A stretch of 64,000 bases of DNA, taken from positions 62,001 to 126,000 of the forward strand of contig NZ_BMVE01000016.1 in assembly GCF_014650555.1 (NCBI RefSeq). The letters are read 5' to 3'. This document shows positions 15,831 through 24,639 of this stretch, piece after piece. The first letter of the stretch is position 1. Every line of letters begins with the position of its first letter. The notes below the pieces were generated by a model. The model worked only from the letters and a program-made list of their open reading frames with translations. It was not told the DNA's origin and ran no database searches. The stretch comes from Streptomyces goshikiensis (GTDB taxonomy: Bacteria > Actinomycetota > Actinomycetes > Streptomycetales > Streptomycetaceae). The position numbers and the translations under genes are program-made.

Positions 15831-16912
15831 GGGCGTTCCTTGGGGTGGATCGGTCGGTCGCTTCCGGCGCGGAGCCCCGCTTCGACGATGAGGACGTTTC
15901 GGCGCGGCTGGTGGGGTCGGGCGTGGTCGGCGGCTTCGAGGAGCAGTCGCCGGGCCTCCGGTCCGGTGAGGTGGCCCGCGGCGGCGAGTCCGCCGGCGGT
16001 GAAGGCCGCCCGGTTGAGCTTCTCGCTGAAGGCCGTTCCGGAGGGACTGGCCCCGCAGGCGCGCACCTCGTCCAGGAGGCCCGTGAGGAGCCGCTGGCCG
16101 CCCTTGGGGGCGGTCTTGGCCCCCCGGGGCCGCGAGGGGGTCACGGGGGCGTCTGACGGCGCCACAGGGGCCTCTACGGTGTGGCCGGTGCGGGCGAGTT
16201 CGGCGATGAGCCACAGCGGCAGGGCCGCGGGGACCCGGGCGCCGGGCAGCGGCTCGTAGACCCCGGCGGCGGTGCGCGTCGTCGGGGCCACGATGTATCC
16301 GCCGACGGCACGGACGTCCACCTGCCAGGCGAGCGCGACCTTCGGGCTGGACCCGCTGGAACAGCGCAGGCGCGGACCGCCCCGGGGCGCCCGGTACCAG
16401 ATGTGCATTCCTCCGGACGGCGTGCGGACCCGCAGGGTCGAGGTGTCCTCGCAGGGGTTGGGCCGGGACCGGTAGGCGGCCAGGAGGGCCAAGGTGTCGA
16501 ATCCGCTCTGGAGTCCGGTCAGGTCGACACGGTCGTCGATGGGGATGCCCGGCAACAGCCGTTGCCGGTCGGGCAGCTGTTCCGCGTGCGCGTCGACGTC
16601 GATGACCACCAGCCCGGCGGGTCCACAGGCGACGCCGATCCCGAAGCCCGGCTCGGTCTCCCACCACGCGCGCAGGGTACGAAGGTCCGTGGTCGCGGCG
16701 TGGAAACCGTGGCACCAGCGGCCCAGGGCGTGGCACGGGCAGTCCTGCGCGGGGTGGCCGCCGCCCCGGCAGTCGGGGCAGTTCGGCGCGGGCGTCTTGG
16801 TGCCGGGGGCCAGCGGGTGCACGGGGTAGCCCCGTCCCGCCAGCCAGCTCGCCACGTCCAGTGCCGTCCCGCCGCTCACGCCCGGTGGCAGGTTCTCGGA
16901 ATGGACGGGCAC
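15827..16912 (-). CDS. Bifunctional primase-polymerase (AEP/PrimPol domain)
   Basis: A 361-residue archaeo-eukaryotic primase of the plasmid/phage Prim-Pol family. The N-terminal catalytic module starts with ALDVASWLAGRGYPVHPLAP and has a zinc-knuckle-like CPDCRGGGHPAQDCPC, the catalytic acidic motif VVIDVDAHAE and the His strand GGMHIWYRAP with VDVRAVGGYIVAP. The C-terminal 100 residues are helical (PriCT-like). The GTG at 16912 is chosen because GGAAG lies 6 bp upstream; an upstream in-frame extension through the iteron region is unlikely to be translated. It is transcribed away from the presumed origin at 17 kb and coupled to the SF3 helicase. Confidence 0.88.
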   Translation of the reverse strand: MPVHSENLPPGVSGGTALDVASWLAGRGYPVHPLAPGTKTPAPNCPDCRGGGHPAQDCPCHALGRWCHGFHAATTDLRTLRAWWETEPGFGIGVACGPAGLVVIDVDAHAEQLPDRQRLLPGIPIDDRVDLTGLQSGFDTLALLAAYRSRPNPCEDTSTLRVRTPSGGMHIWYRAPRGGPRLRCSSGSSPKVALAWQVDVRAVGGYIVAPTTRTAAGVYEPLPGARVPAALPLWLIAELARTGHTVEAPVAPSDAPVTPSRPRGAKTAPKGGQRLLTGLLDEVRACGASPSGTAFSEKLNRAAFTAGGLAAAGHLTGPEARRLLLEAADHARPHQPRRNVLIVEAGLRAGSDRPIHPKERP

Positions 16913-16990
16913 TGGCTCTTCCTTGACGCGATGTGAGGGGCGGCGGTTCCGGTTCCCCGACCGGTCCCTGACGTGCGTGTTCACCTGCAC

Positions 16991-17690
16991 CTCAGGGACC
17001 AGAGGGACTGAAGATTCACTATCGCGGAGGTTACCGCAGAGTCCGCGGCGAGTCGGGATCAAATTCCGCAGTATCGAGAGTTCAGTCCCTTCAGTCCCTC
17101 AGTCCCTAAAGTTCCCACCAGGTTCGTCCCTGAAAGTTCGTCCCCGGAACCGGGTCTGCGCCCGGGCGTGTCGCGCCCCGGTCGTGAGTTGCGGACGTCT
17201 GCCTTCCGGTCCCTGTCCGTCCCTCTCGTGCGGTGGACTCGGACCCTCAGTCCCTTTCAGTCCCTCACCCCCGGGCGGACCTCGCCCGGGCCGTTTTCCG
17301 GCTCCGCACCCCTGCCGGAGGGTGGTCAGGTACTGAAGTGGACTGAAGGGCGTTCAGTCCCTCGCGGTTCAGTCCCTGGGGAAAACAGCAGGTCAGAGCG
17401 GTTTGATTGGACTGTCAGGGACTGAAGGGACTCAAAGTTGGTACTTCCAGCTCTCATGCGGGTGTGTGTATGCGCGTACGTAAGTAGATCTTGCTATGTG
17501 TCTGAGTGGCTCATAACTGGAAAGTTGAGTCCCTTTAGTCCCTGTCCACCGGGGTGCAGGCCCCTGACCAGCAGGTTTGTGCAGTGACTGAAGGGACAGG
17601 GACCGAAGGGGCTGAACCGGCGTTCAGTACCTGTCCAGGGGAGGGGGTACCGAGGGAGGGGAGGAGGCTCCACGGACCGCTCAGGGACTG
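16991..17690. repeat. Iteron field and AT-richer core: presumptive replication origin
   Basis: The word GGGACTGAA, or its complement TTCAGTCCC, with one- or two-base variants, recurs more than 15 times in both orientations. Clusters lie around 16991-17015, 17079-17108, 17246-17265, 17330-17380, 17405-17432, 17527-17545 and 17584-17690. An AT-richer stretch with short alternating purine-pyrimidine runs (about 17440-17530) sits in the middle. No gene is supported here. Iterons plus an unwinding-prone core upstream of the primase-helicase operon is the standard geometry of a plasmid origin. It is the largest gene-free stretch in the window. Confidence 0.8.
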
Positions 17691-17736
17691 GAGGGAGCTC
17701 CGGGCACCCGATTCCCGGCCGCGCCCCGGGAGGGGC

Positions 17737-18051
17737 TCAGAGCCCGCCTCCGCAGCCTCCACAGCCCGCGCAGCCGCCTCCCGCGGCACAGCCCCCGGGC
17801 CCGGCCCCGCCGTCGCTCCCGGACCAGCTGCCGCCCCCGCCGCCCCCGCTTCCGCCGGAGCCCCCGTCCATGAGCCAGGCGAGCAGGATGGAGACGGCCA
17901 CCGGAGCCACGACCATCGCCAGCATGGCCGCGCCGCTCAGGGAGTCCTGAGTCGCCTGGAGCCTGGGGGCCAGCACGATCAGGGCCAGCGCACCCCACGA
18001 CCCGAGACACAGGTGGACGCTCAGCAGCGTCCAGAGCCCCTGCCTCGTCAC
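17737..18051 (-). CDS. Small membrane protein with Gly/Cys-rich C-terminal tail
   Basis: A 104-residue protein with two hydrophobic segments (about 8-27 and 41-59) and a charged end LLAWLMDGG. After it comes a 45-residue tail of Gly, Ser and Cys (GGCAAGGGCAGCGGCGGGL). Such tails occur in Streptomyces membrane proteins of unknown function. Coding support is the continuous hydrophobic pattern and a GTG start at 18051, but the ribosome site is weak. It lies at the far edge of the iteron field; no functional link is evident. Confidence 0.55.
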   Translation of the reverse strand: MTRQGLWTLLSVHLCLGSWGALALIVLAPRLQATQDSLSGAAMLAMVVAPVAVSILLAWLMDGGSGGSGGGGGGSWSGSDGGAGPGGCAAGGGCAGCGGCGGGL

Positions 18052-18176
18052 GAGAACATCAACATCCCGGTCATATCCGGCAGGTTGCCCGTTGTCCCAC
18101 TACGGAACACCCCGGTCCGCCCACGGGCGCGCGGCCCCTCGCCGCTCCGGGACTCCCGGCGGACGGGGCCGCAGGC

Positions 18177-18677
18177 TCAGCTGGCGTCGCCCGCCGCCGA
18201 ACCGGTCGCGAGCTCCGTGCCCCAGCGCGCGATCGCGGCGGGCAGGTCGAGCGGGCCGGAGCGCAGGTCGGAGTCGGCGGCGGGCCAGTCCTCCCGGGGG
18301 ACGCGCCACATCAGCTCGAACTCGTTGCCGTCCGGGTCCTTGGCGTAGAAGGACTTGGAGACCAGGTGGTCGGTCGCGCCGACCAGCGCGCCGCGCTCGG
18401 TCAGCTCGCGGCCCAGCTCCGCCAGCTCCCCGAGGGTGCCGACCTCCCAGGCCAGGTGGTAGAGGCCGACCCGGCCCTGTTCGGGCCCGGGGGCGTCGGA
18501 GCCGATCGCGAACAGCCCGAGGTCGTGGTCGTTGAGGCTGCCCGGGGCGCTCAGGAAGGCGGCCCGGCCGGGGATCAGGTGGTCCACCTGGAAGCCGAAG
18601 ACCTCGGTGTAGAAGGCGACGGAGCGCTCGACCTCGCGGATCCAGAGCACGGCGTGGTTCAGACGGCGGACAGACAT
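18177..18677 (-). CDS. VOC family metalloprotein (glyoxalase/catechol-2,3-dioxygenase-like)
   Basis: A 166-residue vicinal-oxygen-chelate protein built from two beta-alpha-beta-beta-beta units. The first unit is LNHAVLWIREVERSVAFYTE, with metal-ligand His, and the second is GLYHLAWEVGTLGELAELG. The end motif is FYAKDPDGNEFELMW with the C-terminal metal-ligand Glu. The arrangement matches ring-cleavage dioxygenase-like members. The ATG at 18677 has GGAG upstream. It stands alone between the replication block and the SsgA-like gene; the substrate is unknown. Confidence 0.87.
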   Translation of the reverse strand: MSVRRLNHAVLWIREVERSVAFYTEVFGFQVDHLIPGRAAFLSAPGSLNDHDLGLFAIGSDAPGPEQGRVGLYHLAWEVGTLGELAELGRELTERGALVGATDHLVSKSFYAKDPDGNEFELMWRVPREDWPAADSDLRSGPLDLPAAIARWGTELATGSAAGDAS

Positions 18678-18920
18678 GCGGGGGGGCTCCCGGTTGGCTG
18701 GGGCGGTGGCGGGCGCGACGCGGCCGGCCACGTGGACGGCCACACCATACAGTTCAAATTCGAACTACTGCCATCCGCGCACGTCAGCGTGACGGCCGCC
18801 ACCACCGGCGGGCCGCTTCGGGGGCGCCGGACCGGGTAGGGGCCCGGTGCGGGGTGCGGCCTTGGCCCTCATGGCCGCGACGGGGGCCGCATCCCGCCCT
18901 GGGGGAGGGCCGGGCCGGGA

Positions 18921-19448
18921 TCAGGGGTACCGGCGGGCCAGGAGCTCCGCGAGGAAACCGTCGGCGTCGAAGGTCTCGTCCCCGGGCGTGACGACGGCGT
19001 ACGTCTCGTCGAGGAAGGCGGAGAGCGCCGACGCCGCGATGAGGAGCACCGCTCCCTCCCCGCCCTCGCTGTCGCTCAGCTCGACGCGGACGAACTCGCC
19101 GTCGTCCGCCCACTGCGGCCGGAAGGTGACGTCCCCTTCGCCCACGGGGCGGTGGAGGCCCTCGGCCAGCATCTGGCGGTCGAAGCACCAGGTGGTCAGC
19201 ACCGTGTCCCGGGTGAGGAACTGCGCCCGCACCGCGTACGGGTCGGCGCTGTCGTAGGAGAACTGCCCGAAGAGGGGCACGCCACCCCCGGCGACCGGCT
19301 GGAGATGGACGGCGATCAGGGCGGACACACAGGACTGCAACACGGCCTCCGGGGGTGGACTTCTCATCCGCACCCCGTCTGCCCCCTCTCCGTCGCGCCA
19401 CACGGAGCTCTCCGGAGGAACCGTCGCCGGGAGAGCGTTCACTTCCAA
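18921..19448 (-). CDS. SsgA-like sporulation/cell-division protein (SALP)
   Basis: A 175-residue protein of the SsgA family, found only in morphologically complex actinobacteria. Conserved blocks are LFGQFSYDSADPYAVRAQFL, the signature RQMLAEGLHRPVGEGDVTFR and AASALSAFLDETYAVVTPGD. Family members guide septum-site localisation and spore-wall synthesis by interacting with the divisome. The first 27 residues are unrelated to the fold, so the internal ATG at residue 28 may be the real start. It is divergent from the DUF4097 gene across a regulatory region containing TTGCAA repeats. Family assignment is strong; which SALP it is cannot be decided. Confidence 0.9.
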   Translation of the reverse strand: MEVNALPATVPPESSVWRDGEGADGVRMRSPPPEAVLQSCVSALIAVHLQPVAGGGVPLFGQFSYDSADPYAVRAQFLTRDTVLTTWCFDRQMLAEGLHRPVGEGDVTFRPQWADDGEFVRVELSDSEGGEGAVLLIAASALSAFLDETYAVVTPGDETFDADGFLAELLARRYP

Positions 19449-19640
19449 TTCATTGCAACGATCGAAGCGAAGATTGTTGCATTACCGTCCATTTCATTGC
19501 AACAATTTCCCCGACTTGACCTGCATATATGGCAGTTGAGCGCAATGAATTGATTGCCGAATCCATGAACGCAACGTAGCTTTTCCATCATCGGAAACAG
19601 CGGGCCGACAGAGCGCCCGCTTCCCACGAAGGAGAGCACG
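19449..19640. promoter_or_regulatory. AT-rich divergent promoter with repeated CATTGCAAC element
   Basis: CATTGCAAC occurs at 19451 and 19495, and ATTGTTGCA (19473-19481) is the exact inverse of TGCAACAAT (19498-19506). The segment is markedly AT-richer than its surroundings. It lies between the SsgA-like gene and the DUF4097 gene, so it is a candidate operator for an unknown regulator that would act in both directions. Confidence 0.55.
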
Positions 19641-20315
19641 ATGCACAAGTTCGCCACCCCCGCCCCCGTCGCCGCCGTCCTGGAGGTCCCCGCGGGCCGG
19701 ATCCTGCTGATCGCCGCCGACCGGGCCGACACCACGGTCGAGGTGCTGCCCGCGGACCCCTCGAAGGGCCGCGACGTGAAGGCCGCCGAGCTGGTCACGG
19801 TCGAGTACGCCGACGGCGTCCTGCGGATCGGGGCCGCCGCGCCGAAGAACCGGCTGCTGGGCATCAACTCCGGCGCGGTCGAGGTGACCGTCCAGCTGCC
19901 TTCCGGCTCCCGCGTCGAGGCGAAGGCGGCCGCCGCCGAGTTCCGGGGCGTCGGGCGGCTCGGTGACGTCGCCTTCGAGGGCGCGCAGGGCACCGTCAAG
20001 CTGGACGAGACCGCGAGCGCCCACCTCACCCTCCAGGCCGGCGACATCACCGTCGGCCGCCTCGGCGGCCCCGCGCAGATCAGCACCCAGCAGGGCGACC
20101 TGACCGTCACCGAGGCCCTGCGCGGCGCGCTCGAACTGAGCACCAGCGCCGGTGACATCACGGTCGGCGCCGCCCGCGGCGTCCGCGCCTCCCTCGACGC
20201 CGGCACCACCTACGGCCGGATCCACAACGCCCTCACCACCGCCGAAGGCGCCACCGCCACCCTCACCATCCGGGCCACCACCGCCGCCGGCGACATCACC
20301 GCCCGCACCCTCTGA
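19641..20315 (+). CDS. DUF4097 family beta-strand repeat protein
   Basis: A 224-residue protein made of short beta repeats, each of roughly 20-25 residues with alternating hydrophobic positions. Examples are VEVTVQLPSGSRVEAKAAAA, GDITVGRLGGPAQISTQQGD and LSTSAGDITVGAARGVRASL. This is the DUF4097 putative adhesin-like fold, a right-handed solenoid. There is no signal peptide, so it should stay in the cytosol. The ATG at 19641 follows AAGGAGAG. It precedes an S9 peptidase by 44 bp on the same strand, and the two are probably co-transcribed. Function of the family in Streptomyces is not known to me. Confidence 0.82.
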   Translation: MHKFATPAPVAAVLEVPAGRILLIAADRADTTVEVLPADPSKGRDVKAAELVTVEYADGVLRIGAAAPKNRLLGINSGAVEVTVQLPSGSRVEAKAAAAEFRGVGRLGDVAFEGAQGTVKLDETASAHLTLQAGDITVGRLGGPAQISTQQGDLTVTEALRGALELSTSAGDITVGAARGVRASLDAGTTYGRIHNALTTAEGATATLTIRATTAAGDITARTL

Positions 20316-20359
20316 AGCGGCACGCCCCCACGCATCGACACCGAGGAAGGCCGGAAAAC

Positions 20360-22639
20360 ATGAGCACCACCGAGAACTACCAGGCCGCGGAGCGGCTCCT
20401 GCGCCGTCCCGCCCGCCCCGGCGAGCTCGTCGTGGGCGACAAGGTCAGGCCGCAGTGGATCGAGGGCGGCGCCCGCTTCCAGTACGCGGTGAGCAACGGC
20501 GCCGGCAGACGGTTCGTGCTGGTCGACCCGGCCGCGGGCACCCGCGAGCCGGCCTTCGACCACACCCTCCTCGCCGCCGCGCTGGCCGCCGCCTCCGGGC
20601 AGCGGGTCGACCCCGGGGCCCTGCCGTTCACGGCGTTCGAACAGGCCGGGAACGCCGTGGAGTTCGCCGCGTTCGGCGCGTACTGGCGCTGCCGCCTCGA
20701 CGGCTACGTCTGCGAACCCGCCGAGTTCACGCCGCCCGGCAGCCCGCTGGAGGTGCCGTCCCCCGACGGGACGGTCGCGGTGTCCCGGCGGGGGCACGAC
20801 CTGTGGGCGCGCTCGCTGTCCGACGGCCGCGAGTGGGCGCTGACCACCGACGGCGCGCCCGACCACCAGTACGGCCCCGGCCCGGACTCCACCGCCAACG
20901 CCACCCTGCTGCGCAAGATCGGCCTGCCGTACCTGCCGCCCGCGGTGGCCTGGTCGCCCGACTCGACGAAGGTGCTGGCCCACCGGACCGACGAGCGCCA
21001 CGTCCGCCGGACCCACCTCGTGGAAGCCAGGCCCGCCGACGGCGGCGCGCCCCTCCCGCACACCCAGCGGTACGCCTACGCCGGGGACGAGCACCTGCCG
21101 CTGGCCGAGCTGGTCGTGCTGGACGTCGCCGCGGGCACGGTGGTCCGGGCGCGGGCCGAGCCGCTGCCGATGCCCCTGCTGTCGCCGATCACCGCCCGGT
21201 GGGCGTGGTGGGCCCCGGACGGCTCGGCGGTGTACTACCTCGCCCGCCCCCGCGACCAGCGCACCCTCACCCTGCACCGGCTCGACCCGGTCACCGGCGA
21301 GGTGACCACCGTACTGAGCGAGAGCGGGGCCACCCGCGTGGAGCCCAACCAGTGGGCGTACGAGCCTCCGATCGTGCGGGTGCTGGCCGACGAGGTCCTG
21401 TGGTACTCGCAGCGGGACGGCTGGGGCCACCTGTACCGCTACGACCTGCGCACCGGCGCACCCCTCGGGCAGGTCACCTCCGGGCCGTGGGCGGTGCGGC
21501 AGATCCTGCGCGTCGACGAGGCCCGGCGGGTGGTCTACTTCACCGCTTCCGGGCTGGTCGAGGAGGACCCGTACCGCCGCACGGTGTGCCGGATCGGCCT
21601 GGACGGCTCCGGCTTCGCCAAGGTCACGGACGACGCCCTGGACCACGTCGTGACCCTGCCGGGCGGCGGCCAGGAGTACTTCGTCGACTCCGCCTCCACC
21701 GTCGACACCCCGCCGGTGACCCGCGTCCGCGACTGGACCGGCCGCGTCCTCGTCGAGCTGGAGCGCGCCGACACCGGCGGGCTGACCGCCACCGGCTGGA
21801 CGCCGCCGGAACGGTTCCGCGTCAAGGCGGCCGACGGCGTCACCGACGTCTACGGGGTCCTGTACCGGCCGCGGGGCTTCGACCCCGCCCGGCGCTACCC
21901 GGTGGTGGACAACCTCTACCCCGGCCCGCAGGTGGCCCGGGTCTCGCCGTCCTTCGACCCCGGCGGGACGGGCCTCGACGCCGAACCCCTCGCCGCGCTG
22001 GGCTTCGTGGTGGTGGCCCTGGACGGACGGGGCACCCCGGGCCGGAGCAAGTCCTTCCACGACGCCTCGTACGGCCACCTCGCCGATGCCGGCTGCCTCG
22101 CCGACCACGTTGCCGCGCTGCCGCAGCTGGCCCGTACCCGGCCCTGGATGGACCTGGACCGGGTGGGCGCCCTCGGGCACTCCGGAGGCGGCTTCGCCGC
22201 GGCCCGGGCGGTGCTGGACCACCCCCGGACGTACAAGGCCGCGGTCGCCCTCTCCGGCTCCCACGACGCCCGCCACTTCAACCCGGGCTTCGTGGAGGCC
22301 TACGACGGCGCGGACAGCCCCGGCACCTGGGCCCGCACCTCGAACACCGACCTGGCCCACCAGCTGACGGGCCGGCTGCTGCTCGTCCACGGCGCGATGG
22401 ACGACCAGGTCCACCCGGACCACACGCTCCGCCTGGCCGACCGGCTCATCGCCGCCGACAAGGACTTCGAGCTGCTCATCGTGCCCGGGGCCGAGCACAC
22501 GTTCATCGACTGCCTCGCCTACGTCCGCAAACGCTGCTGGGACTTCCTCGTGCGCGAGCTGATGGGGACGCAGCCGCCCGCCTACCGCCCGGCCCCCATC
22601 GCCATCGGCCCCGAACTGCTCGCCGAGCTGTTCGCCTGA
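20360..22639 (+). CDS. S9 family serine peptidase (dipeptidyl-peptidase IV type)
   Basis: A 759-residue prolyl-oligopeptidase-class enzyme. The N-terminal 500 residues form the DPPIV beta-propeller, with repeated WSPD/WAPDGS motifs such as VAWSPDSTKV and WWAPDGSAVYYLAR. The C-terminal catalytic domain shows the nucleophile elbow GALGHSGGGFAAARA, the Asp in VHGAMDDQVHPDH and the His in VPGAEHTFIDCL, all in correct order. It cleaves X-Pro or X-Ala dipeptides or related peptides; it is cytosolic because no signal peptide is seen. It sits behind the DUF4097 gene and upstream of a MocR regulator. Length and triad are complete. Confidence 0.93.
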   Translation: MSTTENYQAAERLLRRPARPGELVVGDKVRPQWIEGGARFQYAVSNGAGRRFVLVDPAAGTREPAFDHTLLAAALAAASGQRVDPGALPFTAFEQAGNAVEFAAFGAYWRCRLDGYVCEPAEFTPPGSPLEVPSPDGTVAVSRRGHDLWARSLSDGREWALTTDGAPDHQYGPGPDSTANATLLRKIGLPYLPPAVAWSPDSTKVLAHRTDERHVRRTHLVEARPADGGAPLPHTQRYAYAGDEHLPLAELVVLDVAAGTVVRARAEPLPMPLLSPITARWAWWAPDGSAVYYLARPRDQRTLTLHRLDPVTGEVTTVLSESGATRVEPNQWAYEPPIVRVLADEVLWYSQRDGWGHLYRYDLRTGAPLGQVTSGPWAVRQILRVDEARRVVYFTASGLVEEDPYRRTVCRIGLDGSGFAKVTDDALDHVVTLPGGGQEYFVDSASTVDTPPVTRVRDWTGRVLVELERADTGGLTATGWTPPERFRVKAADGVTDVYGVLYRPRGFDPARRYPVVDNLYPGPQVARVSPSFDPGGTGLDAEPLAALGFVVVALDGRGTPGRSKSFHDASYGHLADAGCLADHVAALPQLARTRPWMDLDRVGALGHSGGGFAAARAVLDHPRTYKAAVALSGSHDARHFNPGFVEAYDGADSPGTWARTSNTDLAHQLTGRLLLVHGAMDDQVHPDHTLRLADRLIAADKDFELLIVPGAEHTFIDCLAYVRKRCWDFLVRELMGTQPPAYRPAPIAIGPELLAELFA

Positions 22640-22726
22640 GGACGCCGCGGTGCCCCTCGGGCGCGGTGGGGTTCCTCATGATCACTAATCTGGGGAACCC
22701 GCTGACCCCCGGAAAGGTGCCTCCCC

Positions 22727-24187
22727 GTGTCGCGATCATGGGTCAATTCGGCCGAACGTATCGGCGCCGACCTGCACCTGGTGCTGGCCGGGACGGGCTC
22801 GCGCCGGGCCGCCCTCGCCCAGGCCCTGCGCGAGGCCATCCAGGAAGGGCGGCTGGCGGCCGGGGTCCGGCTGCCGCCCTACCGGTCGCTCGCCGCCGAC
22901 CTCGGCATCGCCCGGAACACGGCCGCCGACGCCTACGCGGAACTGGTCGCCGAGGGCTGGCTGACCGCCCGGCAGGGTTCGGGCACCCGCGTCGCCGAGC
23001 GCGCCGCACCCGCCAGGGCGGTGCGCGCGCCGGTCGGGACCCCGACGGGACCCGCCGCGCCCGCGCACAACCTGGCGCAGGGCCGCCCGGACGCCTCGTC
23101 GTTCCCCAGGACCGCCTGGGCGACCTCGGCCCGCCGGGCGCTCACCGCCGCGCCGCACGACGCCTTCGGGCCGGGCGATCCGCAGGGCCGCATCGAGCTG
23201 CGCACCGCGCTCGCGGACTACCTCGCCCGGGTGAGGGGCGTACGGACCTCCCCGGAGCGCATCGTGATCTGCGCGGGCTTCTCCGACGCGCTGCGGCTGC
23301 TGTTCGGCGGCGGTGTGCTGCGCGGCCCGCTCGCCGTCGAGGCGTACGGCCTGGCCTTCCACCGCGCCCTGCTGGGCGCCGAGGGCGTACGGACGGTGCC
23401 GCTCGGCATGGACGGGCTCGGCACGAGAACGGAGGAACTGCGGGGGCGCCGCGACGTGCGCTCGGTGCTGCTCACCCCGGCCCACCAGTTCCCCGTGGGC
23501 GGGCCGCTCTCCGCGGCGCGGCGGGGCGCGGCGGTCGACTGGGCGCGTGCCCGGGGCGGCGTGGTGATCGAGGACGACTACGACGGGGAGTTCAGGTACG
23601 ACCGCGAACCGATCGGCGCGGTCCAGGCGCTGGACCCCGACCACGTCCTGTACGTCGGTTCGGCCGCCAAGAGCGTGTCGCCCGCGCTGAGGCTGGGCTG
23701 GATGGTGCTGCCGGAGCGGCTGGTGGCTCCGATCCTCGCGGCGAAGGGCCTGCGCGAGCGCTGGACGGGCGTCGTGGACCAGCTCACCTTCGCGGACCTG
23801 ATCGCCTCCGGCGCCTACGATCGGCACGTCCGGCAGATGCGCCAGCGCTACCGAGACCGCCGGGGCCGCCTGGTCGCCGCGCTCGCCGAGCACGCGCCGC
23901 ACATCGAGGTCACCGGGATCGCGGCGGGGCTGCACGCGGTGCTGCGGCTGCCCCCGGGCACCGAGACCGCGGCCGTGGACGCCGCTTCCCTGCTCGGCCT
24001 CGGACTCGACGGGCTCGCCGGCTTCCGGCATCCCGACACCGCCGAGGCCCTGTTCGACGGGCTGGTCGTCGGCTACGCGGCCCCGCCGGACCACGCGTAC
24101 GCCGCCGCCCTGGACGCGCTCTGCACGATCCTGCCCCCCGTTCAGCGACGGGCGAGTTCCCGCTGCCAGACCGGGCTCTCGAAGTAG
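22727..24187 (+). CDS. MocR-type GntR/aminotransferase regulator
   Basis: A 486-residue MocR regulator. The N-terminal winged helix is about 15-80 (LAQALREAIQEGRLAAGVRL, then AADLGIARNTAADAYAELVA). A linker leads to a fold-type I aminotransferase domain with the PLP lysine in YVGSAAKSVSPALRLGW and the phosphate-binding strand VVIEDDYDGEFRY. In this family the aminotransferase part senses PLP, and MocR proteins control vitamin B6 or amino acid pathways. The C-terminal 15 residues overlap the 3' end of the convergent cupin gene by 46 bp. The target gene cannot be fixed from sequence; the convergent cupin is one candidate. Confidence 0.9.
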   Translation: MSRSWVNSAERIGADLHLVLAGTGSRRAALAQALREAIQEGRLAAGVRLPPYRSLAADLGIARNTAADAYAELVAEGWLTARQGSGTRVAERAAPARAVRAPVGTPTGPAAPAHNLAQGRPDASSFPRTAWATSARRALTAAPHDAFGPGDPQGRIELRTALADYLARVRGVRTSPERIVICAGFSDALRLLFGGGVLRGPLAVEAYGLAFHRALLGAEGVRTVPLGMDGLGTRTEELRGRRDVRSVLLTPAHQFPVGGPLSAARRGAAVDWARARGGVVIEDDYDGEFRYDREPIGAVQALDPDHVLYVGSAAKSVSPALRLGWMVLPERLVAPILAAKGLRERWTGVVDQLTFADLIASGAYDRHVRQMRQRYRDRRGRLVAALAEHAPHIEVTGIAAGLHAVLRLPPGTETAAVDAASLLGLGLDGLAGFRHPDTAEALFDGLVVGYAAPPDHAYAAALDALCTILPPVQRRASSRCQTGLSK

Positions 24188-24639
24188 TGGTTGTCGAACT
24201 GCTCGGAGCTGTCACGGATGTCCTGCACCGAGGCCTCGCCCTGGTACACCCGCTCCAGCAGCCGGTAGTAGTCGAACCGGTCCATCCCCGGGGTGAAGAC
24301 GACGAGCATCTCGGCCTCGCTGTCCGGGGCCGGCGCGAAGGCGTGCGGCACGGTCGGCGGCACGGTCAGGAAGTCGCCCTGGCCGAGCGTGAGGACCTGG
24401 TCGTCGAGGAGGATCCGCATGGACCCGCCCAGTACGTAGAACATCTCGGTCGCCCGGGTGTGGAAGTGCGCGGGAGCACCGGGCGAACCCTTGTGCAGCG
24501 TCGCCCGGTTGGCGGTCAGCGCACCGCCGGTGGCGTTCGCGTCGGCGAGCAGCGTGATCAGGCTGGTCGCCCCGTCCTGAAGCGTCTCGGCCTCGGCCGC
24601 GCGGACGAGGACGGGCTTCGCGGCGCTGGTGAACGTCAT
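24142..24639 (-). CDS. Cupin domain protein
   Basis: A 165-residue single-cupin protein. The two cupin boxes are HFHTRATEMFYVLGGSMRIL and PPTVPHAFAPAPDSEAEMLV, providing the His-His-Glu-His metal set. It resembles quercetin-dioxygenase-like small cupins that oxidise or bind small molecules. The start ATG at 24639 follows AAGGAG at ideal spacing. It is convergent with the MocR gene with a real overlap, so antisense interference between the two mRNAs is possible. The reaction is not known. Confidence 0.85.
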   Translation of the reverse strand: MTFTSAAKPVLVRAAEAETLQDGATSLITLLADANATGGALTANRATLHKGSPGAPAHFHTRATEMFYVLGGSMRILLDDQVLTLGQGDFLTVPPTVPHAFAPAPDSEAEMLVVFTPGMDRFDYYRLLERVYQGEASVQDIRDSSEQFDNHYFESPVWQRELARR

